Origin: an uncultured Propionibacteriaceae bacterium
GTDB lineage: Bacteria > Actinomycetota > Actinomycetes > Propionibacteriales > Propionibacteriaceae
Reading direction: 5' to 3'
Assembly (NCBI GenBank): GCA_937988865.1
Contig: CALKHV010000058.1
Coordinates: 1 to 6,337 of the forward strand
DNA: 6,337 nt
Below are positions 1 to 4,820 of this stretch, in pieces (the first letter of the stretch is position 1; every line of letters starts with the position of its first letter). The position numbers were made by a program, and so were the translations under genes. Below the pieces are notes generated by a model, which did no database searches, had not been told where the DNA came from, and worked only from the letters and a program-made list of their open reading frames with translations.

Positions 1-24
1 TCCCGAACCTGGGGGGGTTCGGGA
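1..24 (-). terminator. Probable terminator hairpin after the amine oxidase gene
   Basis: Bases 1-9 (TCCCGAACC) and 16-24 (GGTTCGGGA) form a perfect 9-bp inverted repeat around a 6-base loop, which reads TGGGGG on the plus strand. It lies 45 nt beyond the stop codon of the minus-strand amine oxidase gene, where an intrinsic terminator would be expected. Whether a U-run follows cannot be seen, because on the minus strand the 3' side of the hairpin is the window edge. It could equally serve a gene to the left that converges on it. Confidence 0.5.
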
Positions 25-69
25 CCGCTTCTCCATGTCCGGGTGTTTGCGGACGCTCGAACAGTGAGG

Positions 70-1419
70 TCAGACCAGGCTGCGATTGACCTTGCCCGCC
101 ACCTCGACGCCGGAGCGCACGGCGCCCTCCATGTAACCGTTGAATCTGGACGCGTACTCAGCCCCGGCGAAATGCACGAGACCGGCGTGTTCGGCGAGGG
201 CCGGTCCGGACGCCGTCCACACACCGGGCGCGAAGTGGGCACCGTGGCATCCACCCGTGAACTCCTCGGCGAGCCAGTCGCGATCGAGGTATTCGATGGG
301 CTTGCGTCCCGCCTCACCGAACACCTTGACCACCGCCTCCACGAACGCCCGCTCGCGCAGCGAGGTCGAGCGATGTGACATGCCTGACGCCTCGGCGCCT
401 TCGAAGAAGCCCATCAGGATGCCGCGTGGGTAGCCGCGCACCGAGTTGTCGAAGATGACCCGGATGGACCCTTCGTCCGAACCCATCTGGCCCGAGAAAC
501 CGGACGACTTCCACCACGGCGTGGGGTAGACGAGGGCGGCCTTGATGACGTTCCCCGTGGGCACCCTCGAGGCCACCTCCTGGCGCCACTCGGGCAACGG
601 CGGGTCGAATTCCAGCGCAGCCGCGAGCCGTGGAGGAAGAGTGACGATCGCCGAGCGGGCCGTGAACTCCTCGCCCTCGCGCGTCGTGACCACCACGTGG
701 TCAGCGTGCTGACGGATGGACGCGACAGGCGTCCCGAGGTGCACCCGGTCGCCCAGCTCGGCGGCCATGCGGTCGGCGACCTGAGCCACGCCCCCGGCGA
801 CCCGCTGCTGCTTGAGGCCGCCGTTGATCGCAACCAATGACTCGAGGTCGACGCCGTCGTTGACGCGACGCAGGGCTTCTGCCAGCGTCAGGTCACCGAT
901 GGACACGCGCATGCCGCCCTCGAAGATCCTCGCGAAGTACTCCTGGCCACCGGGCGTCCGGACGTTCGTGGCGACCCACCGCAACAGGCCCTGGTCGAGC
1001 CAGGCGGCGTTCGCGGCGGCCCACGCGTGATCAGCGCTGACGCGTTGGGCGAGCCGACGCAATCGCAGCAGTCCCTGGCCAAGGTCCGAGACCTCGAACG
1101 GGGTCAGCGAGTGCTCGACCTCATCCTTGGTGGGCACGTGCCTCACCTGGCCGTCGATCCGCATCGCGAGGTCACCCTCGGAGGGTTCGAGAAGTTCCAG
1201 GCCATGACGCCGTACGAGTTCGTACATCGAATCATGGCCAGGGCCGAGCCACTGCCCGCCCATCTCGATGACCTGTCCATCGGAGAGATGGGCGTTCTCG
1301 ATCCGCCCGCCGACGCGGTCCCGCGCCTCGAGCACGACGACGTCCCGTCCCTTGCGGACGAGCTCCTGCGCCGCGGCGAGCCCGGCCAGACCAGCACCGA
1401 CGACCACGCAGTCGACCAT
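70..1419 (-). CDS. Flavin monoamine oxidase family protein (FAD-dependent amine oxidase)
   Basis: This 449-residue enzyme probably oxidises a primary amine to an aldehyde with release of ammonia and H2O2, using FAD in the cytoplasm. Seen: the N-terminal dinucleotide-binding motif VVVGAGLAGLAAA (residues 6-18), the acidic strand end and GG motif VVLEARDRVGGR (28-39), the MGGQW segment (53-57), the substrate-domain stretch NVIKAALVYPTPWW (290-303) with Lys293, TGGCHGAHFAPG (388-399), and the C-terminal FAD-contact segment HFAGAEYASRFNGYMEGAV (416-434). From family knowledge, Lys293 aligns with the active-site lysine of human MAO-B. Cys391 aligns with the cysteine that carries FAD covalently there, so an 8-alpha-S-cysteinyl FAD is inferred. 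The length is normal and the frame is intact. The ATG start is supported by AAGGGGAG (1426-1433), 6 nt upstream. The gene is divergent from the mutase gene and appears monocistronic. The substrate (tyramine-like, polyamine or other) cannot be read from the sequence. Confidence 0.93.
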   Translation of the reverse strand: MVDCVVVGAGLAGLAAAQELVRKGRDVVVLEARDRVGGRIENAHLSDGQVIEMGGQWLGPGHDSMYELVRRHGLELLEPSEGDLAMRIDGQVRHVPTKDEVEHSLTPFEVSDLGQGLLRLRRLAQRVSADHAWAAANAAWLDQGLLRWVATNVRTPGGQEYFARIFEGGMRVSIGDLTLAEALRRVNDGVDLESLVAINGGLKQQRVAGGVAQVADRMAAELGDRVHLGTPVASIRQHADHVVVTTREGEEFTARSAIVTLPPRLAAALEFDPPLPEWRQEVASRVPTGNVIKAALVYPTPWWKSSGFSGQMGSDEGSIRVIFDNSVRGYPRGILMGFFEGAEASGMSHRSTSLRERAFVEAVVKVFGEAGRKPIEYLDRDWLAEEFTGGCHGAHFAPGVWTASGPALAEHAGLVHFAGAEYASRFNGYMEGAVRSGVEVAGKVNRSLV

Positions 1420-1449
1420 GGCGTTCTCCCCTTGTTGACAACGTGAGCG

Positions 1450-1455
1450 ACTCTA
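1450..1455 (-). promoter_or_regulatory. Candidate -10 element for the amine oxidase gene
   Basis: On the minus strand this reads TAGAGT, matching the actinobacterial -10 pattern TANNNT. It would place the transcription start near 1443 and give a leader of about 24 nt that includes the AAGGGGAG ribosome-binding site. At a 17-bp spacing, the -35 position (1473-1478) reads TTCGGC, a poor match, so the call rests on the -10 and its position. Confidence 0.4.
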
Positions 1456-1490
1456 CTCAAACCCACTTCCCGGCCGAATGGCGCCCCCAC

Positions 1491-1575
1491 CCACGCGTCG
1501 CCATCGGTTCACAGCCGTCTCGCCCAGCGCGGCTGCGCACCTTCGTCGGGTTTCCCGCTCGACCCCGACGCGTGG
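1491..1575. repeat. Paired 10-bp inverted repeat in the divergent promoter region
   Basis: CCACGCGTCG at 1491-1500 is the exact reverse complement of CGACGCGTGG at 1566-1575, with 65 bp between the arms. The centres are 75 bp apart, about seven helical turns. Each arm contains the palindrome ACGCGT. One arm lies upstream of the candidate amine oxidase -10 and the other lies just before the candidate mutase -10. This could be a pair of sites for one regulator of both divergent genes, but CG-rich 10-mers also recur by chance in such DNA. Confidence 0.35.
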
Positions 1576-1588
1576 CCTAGCGTCGGGT
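1544..1588 (+). promoter_or_regulatory. Alternating direct and inverted repeats before the mutase start (operator or alternative hairpins)
   Basis: CGTCGGGT occurs at 1544-1551 and again at 1581-1588. Between them, CCCGACG (1564-1570) is complementary to both copies. The middle copy can pair with the first (7 bp, 13-nt loop) or with the third, where the match extends to 8 bp (CCCGACGC 1564-1571 with GCGTCGGG 1580-1587, 8-nt loop). The second hairpin ends 3 nt before the ATG and covers the candidate -10. As DNA this looks like an operator. As RNA it would be two mutually exclusive hairpins close to the start codon. Which of these applies, if either, depends on where transcription begins. Confidence 0.4.
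1578..1583 (+). promoter_or_regulatory. Candidate -10 for leaderless transcription of the mutase gene
   Basis: TAGCGT fits TANNNT and ends 7 nt before the ATG at 1591, so transcription could start at or next to the start codon. No purine-rich ribosome-binding site is visible in the 20 nt before this ATG, which agrees with a leaderless mRNA. I see no convincing -35 element. Confidence 0.35.
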
Positions 1589-1590
1589 CC

Positions 1591-3006
1591 ATGATCGAGT
1601 TCGGGACGGGCGGTTGGCGCGCGGTGATCGCCGACGGGTTCACGAGGGCCAACCTGCGCCGCGTGGCCCAGGGGCTGGCGGACCGGATGGCGGCCGAGGG
1701 CGTGGCCGACCGGGGCACGGTCATCGGCTTCGACCGGCGCTTCCTCTCACGGGAGGCGGCCTGGTGGGCTGCGGAGGTGTTCGTGGGCAACGGCGTCCCG
1801 GTCACGTTGATCGACCGTCCGGCCCCCACTCCGATGGTCATGTTCACCGTCCGCGACAAGGACTGCGCCTACGGGATGGCCATCACCGCGAGCCACAACC
1901 CCGCCGTCTACAACGGCGTCAAGGTCTTCACGGCAGGTGGACGCGACGCCGACGCCGAGGTGACCGCCGCGCTGCAGGCGTCCATCAATGCCCTCGTCGA
2001 CGCGGACGTCGTGGCCACCTCACCCGAAACGGTGCGACAGTCGCCCCTCATCACCGTGCAGACGTCGTTCAACTGGTACATCGACGCCATCATCGCCCAC
2101 CTCGACATGGAGGCCATCCGGCATCGCCATCTGCACATCGTGCTCGATCCGATGTTCGGGGTGTCGCAGACGTGCCTGCAGACGATCCTCATGACCGCCC
2201 GCTGTCAGGTGGACGTGATCAACGAGCGTCACGACACCCTCTTCGGCGGACGCCTGCCGTCCCCCAGCGTCGAGACGCTGAAGGGGCTGCGTGACCACGT
2301 GATCGAGCAGCGGGCCGATCTGGGCATCGGCACCGACGGGGACGCCGACCGCCTGGGCATCATCGACGACCGGGGGAACTTCCTGCATCCGAACCAGATC
2401 CTGGTCGCCCTCTACCACTACCTGCTGACGGCGAAGGGATGGAGCGGTCCGTGCGTCCGCAACGTGTCGACGACGCACCTGCTCGACCGGGTGGCCGAGC
2501 GGCACGGGCAGGTGTGCCACGAGGTGCCGGTCGGTTTCAAGCACATCTCGGCGAAGATGGCCGAGACAGGGGCCATCATCGGCGGCGAGTCGTCCGGTGG
2601 GTTGACGGTCCGTGGGCACATCGCGGGGAAGGACGGCATCTACGCAGCGTCCCTGCTGGTCGAGATGATCGCCGTGCTCGGCAAGCCGCTGAGCCGGCTC
2701 TGGGCCGAGATCGAGGCGACCTACGGGTCGCTCGAGATGGTTGAGCACGCGTTCACGTTCACCGAGGCCCGGAAGGCCGAGTTGGTCCGGCGGCTGTTCA
2801 CCGACCACGAGGTCCCCAACTTCGACGAACACGTCGACAAGGTGAGCTATCTGGACGGGCTCAAGGTGTACTTCGCGCCGGACGGCTGGCTCAGCGTCCG
2901 GTTCTCAGGCACCGAACCCCTGCTCAGGGTGTTCTGCGAGATGCCCACCACGGCTGAGGCCGAGGCCGTCGTCGCCGAGGTGGCGGCGCACTTCGAGCTC
3001 AGTTGA
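1591..3006 (+). CDS. Phosphoglucomutase/phosphomannomutase family protein (alpha-D-phosphohexomutase)
   Basis: This 471-residue cytoplasmic enzyme should interconvert hexose 1- and 6-phosphates through a phosphoserine intermediate, linking glycolysis to glycogen or cell-wall sugar synthesis. All four functional loops of the alpha-D-phosphohexomutase family are visible: FGTGGWR near the N terminus (4-10); the phosphoserine loop TASHNP (99-104, Ser101); the Mg-binding loop DGDADR (249-254); the sugar-binding loop GGESSGG (331-337) followed by GHIAGKDGI (342-350); and the C-terminal phosphate-binding loop RFSGTEPLLR (437-446). Length and domain order are normal. The ATG immediately precedes the N-terminal IEFGTGGWR, leaving little room for another start. 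It lacks a ribosome-binding site and may be leaderless. The gene is divergent from the amine oxidase gene and overlaps the PQ-loop gene by 8 bp at its 3' end. The sugar-loop sequence differs from the GGEMSGH type typical of PMM/PGM and the GGEQSGH type typical of GlmM. Glucose versus mannose preference therefore remains open, and no gene symbol is given. Confidence 0.95.
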   Translation: MIEFGTGGWRAVIADGFTRANLRRVAQGLADRMAAEGVADRGTVIGFDRRFLSREAAWWAAEVFVGNGVPVTLIDRPAPTPMVMFTVRDKDCAYGMAITASHNPAVYNGVKVFTAGGRDADAEVTAALQASINALVDADVVATSPETVRQSPLITVQTSFNWYIDAIIAHLDMEAIRHRHLHIVLDPMFGVSQTCLQTILMTARCQVDVINERHDTLFGGRLPSPSVETLKGLRDHVIEQRADLGIGTDGDADRLGIIDDRGNFLHPNQILVALYHYLLTAKGWSGPCVRNVSTTHLLDRVAERHGQVCHEVPVGFKHISAKMAETGAIIGGESSGGLTVRGHIAGKDGIYAASLLVEMIAVLGKPLSRLWAEIEATYGSLEMVEHAFTFTEARKAELVRRLFTDHEVPNFDEHVDKVSYLDGLKVYFAPDGWLSVRFSGTEPLLRVFCEMPTTAEAEAVVAEVAAHFELS

Positions 3007-3667
3007 CCAGCACACTCTCGCCGGCGAGCACCTCGGCGTCCGGGACGACGGCGAGCTGACGGCGTCCGAAGGTCGGCTTGGCCTCGACGCGACCGGAGTG
3101 ACGCATCCAGTACCAGAAGAGGCTGGCCGCGACGCCGACGGCGAATACTCCGGACGCGATCGTCGCGCCCGGGTCGTTGACGAAGAGCGACCAGGTCACC
3201 CACAGCAACTGCGTGATGCCGTTGAGGACCAGCGACTGCCAGGAGACGCCGCGGATGCTGGGGGCGCGGACCAACTCGAGCAGCCCCAGGCCGTTGACGA
3301 CGACGTTCGGGATCACGACGAACATCCCGAAGGCTGCCGAGCCGAGCAGGAGGTCGACGCTCACGAGAACGGGGAATGTCACGACGGCCAGCCACCAGGA
3401 CTCCACGAGACCTCGGTGGTGCTCGCGCTGCATGAGGGCGAGGATCAGGATGAGTCCGGCGAGGATCAGGACGTTGACGACCACCTGTTCCATGTGGCCG
3501 TGGAGGAAGCCGTGGGCGATCCAGGCGCCCGTCGCACCGGCGGCCATCTGGAGACCGGTCAGCGACAGCCCCGCTGTCGTCTTGCGTCGGAGTACCGCCA
3601 CCACCTGCGGAACGAAGGCCCCGAAGCCCACGACGACGCAGATCCAACCCAGAACCTCGACGAACAT
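2999..3667 (-). CDS. PQ-loop (SWEET-like) seven-helix membrane protein
   Basis: This predicted 222-residue integral membrane protein belongs to the PQ-loop/MtN3 superfamily, whose members carry sugars, amino acids or other small solutes. The first repeat has the classic motif FVPQVVAVLRRKTTAGLSL (residues 18-36, Pro20-Gln21). The second repeat carries IPNVVVNGLGLLELVR (119-134), with Asn121 in place of Gln, then GVSWQSLVLNGITQLLW (140-156). I count about seven hydrophobic segments, near 4-21, 35-54, 60-79, 92-109, 112-130, 143-163 and 167-187, then a polar tail of about 35 residues. The start is placed at ATG 3665-3667 rather than at the in-frame GTG 3701-3703. The GTG overlaps a probable promoter, and the protein from the ATG begins directly before the first helix. 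The ribosome-binding site for the ATG is weak (GAGTGGGGA immediately before it). The stop overlaps the end of the mutase gene. The substrate is unknown. Confidence 0.85.
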   Translation of the reverse strand: MFVEVLGWICVVVGFGAFVPQVVAVLRRKTTAGLSLTGLQMAAGATGAWIAHGFLHGHMEQVVVNVLILAGLILILALMQREHHRGLVESWWLAVVTFPVLVSVDLLLGSAAFGMFVVIPNVVVNGLGLLELVRAPSIRGVSWQSLVLNGITQLLWVTWSLFVNDPGATIASGVFAVGVAASLFWYWMRHSGRVEAKPTFGRRQLAVVPDAEVLAGESVLVN

Positions 3668-3704
3668 TCCCCACTCAATCCCGGCACAACGACCGAATAG
3701 CACT

Positions 3705-3731
3705 TACTTACCATTCTGTCAGACGTGTCAA
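3705..3731 (-). promoter_or_regulatory. Probable promoter of the PQ-loop gene
   Basis: On the minus strand there is a perfect -35 box TTGACA (3731-3726). After 15 bp comes TAAGTA (3710-3705), and after 19 bp an alternative TAAGTG (3706-3701). The stretch is noticeably AT-richer than its surroundings. Transcription would start around 3694-3698. This excludes the GTG at 3703 as a start codon on this transcript and leaves about 30 nt of leader before the ATG at 3667. The box begins 18 bp past the stop of the transglycosylase gene, so the PQ-loop gene probably has its own expression. Confidence 0.5.
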
Positions 3732-3749
3732 GTTCGGACGCCGATGCCA

Positions 3750-4715
3750 TCACTTCCAGGAGCGCTCGGCGTACACCTCCGCGGCCGTCAGGACGGTCGT
3801 CACGTAGTCCTCGGAATGGTTGTAGGAGAACACGGCGTTCGTCCACCCGGCCGGGGTCGTGAGGTCACGCCCGTTGACGCACAGGTAGGACGCGGCGGCC
3901 AGCGCGGCGTCATCGAGGTTCTGGGGGTCGGCCACCCCGTCGCCGGAGCCGTCGCGACCCCACGCGTCCCAGGTGGTCGGCAGGAATTGCATGGGTCCGA
4001 CCGCACGATCCCAGACCGTGTCACCGTCGTACTCACCCCGGTCTGTGTCGCGGATCTGGGCGAATCGGACGCCGTCCAGGGCGGGGCCGATGATGGGTGA
4101 GTCGAGGGTGCCGTCGGCCTGCACCCAGTGGCCCCCCAGCGTCCCGTTGCGCGATTCCACCCACCCCAGCCCGGCGAGGGTGTTCCAGCTGACGTGGCAC
4201 CCGGGCTTCTCCACGGTCAACCTCAGCTCCGCAGCCGCGTAAGCACGCATCGCCTCGCGGGTCAGGCCCGCCTTCGCCGACGTGGTGGCCAGCCAGTCCG
4301 CGTCCACGACGACGGGGTTGGCGTTGGCGTGGGTGGGTTGCGCCACGGGCGTCCGGGTGGTGGTCGGGGACGCGGGGACGGCCCCGCCCGAGGGTGAAGC
4401 CGCCGTAGTACCCGAGGCCGTGGCGGATGCCCGAGTCGAGGCTGTGGTCGCCGAGCGGGACGCGGAGCCCGGCGCGGGTGTGGGGGTTCCGGGATTCCCG
4501 AGCGCTCCGCTGACGGTGGGCGTGGGCAGCGCCGGGGTGAGGACAGGCTCAGGAGCGGTCGGCGTCGCTGCGCTCGGGGTGGGCCCGGGCAGCGCGTTCT
4601 GGAGGGGCCTCGGCCAGACCCACCACGTGACAGCGGCGATCACGAGCGCCACGAGGGCGAGCAGCAGCACTGCGACCGGATCAACCCGGCGACGGCGTGC
4701 GTCCGCGCCATCCAT
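3750..4715 (-). CDS. Membrane-anchored lytic transglycosylase with P/T-rich linker (MltB-like SLT domain)
   Basis: This is a predicted peptidoglycan-cleaving enzyme outside the membrane, 321 residues long. In order it has a short Arg-rich cytoplasmic start (RRRR, 7-10), one membrane helix (about 12-33), a low-complexity Pro/Thr/Ser/Ala linker (about 36-135), and a C-terminal catalytic domain (about 138-321). The domain carries GWVESRNG (184-191) with the likely catalytic acid Glu187, IRDTDRGEYDGD (221-232), WDRAVGPMQFLPTTW (235-249), DGSGDGVADPQN (255-266), YLCVNGRDL (277-285) and FSYNHSEDYV (296-305). Cys173 and Cys279 could form a disulfide. DGSGDGVAD resembles an EF-hand-type calcium loop. 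The start is set at ATG 4713-4715 because GAGAGGGGG lies 4 nt upstream. The frame stays open to ATG 4815-4817, but that start lacks a ribosome-binding site and would add a repetitive TGIWPA stretch before the Arg-rich segment. It lies downstream of the DUF389 gene on the same strand and may be co-transcribed. The cleavage specificity is inferred from the family. Confidence 0.9.
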   Translation of the reverse strand: MDGADARRRRVDPVAVLLLALVALVIAAVTWWVWPRPLQNALPGPTPSAATPTAPEPVLTPALPTPTVSGALGNPGTPTPAPGSASRSATTASTRASATASGTTAASPSGGAVPASPTTTRTPVAQPTHANANPVVVDADWLATTSAKAGLTREAMRAYAAAELRLTVEKPGCHVSWNTLAGLGWVESRNGTLGGHWVQADGTLDSPIIGPALDGVRFAQIRDTDRGEYDGDTVWDRAVGPMQFLPTTWDAWGRDGSGDGVADPQNLDDAALAAASYLCVNGRDLTTPAGWTNAVFSYNHSEDYVTTVLTAAEVYAERSWK

Positions 4716-4719
4716 GCGT

Positions 4720-4728
4720 CCCCCTCTC
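4720..4728 (-). promoter_or_regulatory. Ribosome-binding site deciding the transglycosylase start
   Basis: On the minus strand this reads GAGAGGGGG and ends 4 nt before ATG 4713-4715. It is the only strong Shine-Dalgarno match among the in-frame ATGs at 4815-4817, 4737-4739, 4731-4733 and 4713-4715. Confidence 0.6.
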
Positions 4729-4761
4729 GCCATACCCATTGTGCGTCCCGGGACCAGCGTC

Positions 4762-4797
4762 GGCCAGATACCCGTCGCAGGCCAGATACCCGTGGCA
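4762..4797. repeat. 18-bp tandem repeat, two copies, between the DUF389 and transglycosylase genes
   Basis: GGCCAGATACCCGTCGCA (4762-4779) is followed directly by GGCCAGATACCCGTGGCA (4780-4797), with one mismatch in 18. A degenerate beginning of a third copy, GGCCGGACGCCCG, follows at 4798-4810. The core ATACCC occurs once more at 4732-4737, 36 bp (two repeat lengths) from the first copy. With the start placed at 4715 the repeat lies in a 105-bp untranslated gap. If the upstream ATG were used it would encode a repeated TGIWPA hexapeptide. It may be a replication-slippage product or a regulator-binding array. Confidence 0.7.
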
Positions 4798-4820
4798 GGC
4801 CGGACGCCCGACAGCATGGT

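Noticed and set aside
1435..1440. Plus-strand TTGACA as a -35 box for the mutase gene
   Set aside because: No acceptable -10 lies 16-18 bp downstream, and it is about 150 bp from the start. It sits in a short imperfect palindrome (GTTG-A-CAAC) overlapping the amine oxidase leader.
2020..2832. Minus-strand open frame of 270 codons inside the mutase gene
   Set aside because: It is a composition-driven shadow of a fully conserved mutase sequence and has no family motif of its own.
3177..4100. Plus-strand open frame of about 300 codons across the PQ-loop and transglycosylase genes
   Set aside because: It spans two real genes and their promoter on the other strand, and its product is a Thr/Arg/Pro-rich sequence without domains.
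4321..4620. Repetitive coding stretch of the transglycosylase as a possible DNA repeat array
   Set aside because: It encodes the Pro/Thr/Ser/Ala linker in frame. The repetition is explained by amino-acid composition and there is no regular unit.
4716..4817. Longer transglycosylase start at ATG 4815-4817, only 3 nt after the DUF389 stop
   Set aside because: The spacing suggests coupling, but there is no ribosome-binding site and the extra 34 residues are repetitive and precede the Arg-rich segment that should mark the cytoplasmic N terminus. Kept as an alternative, not chosen.
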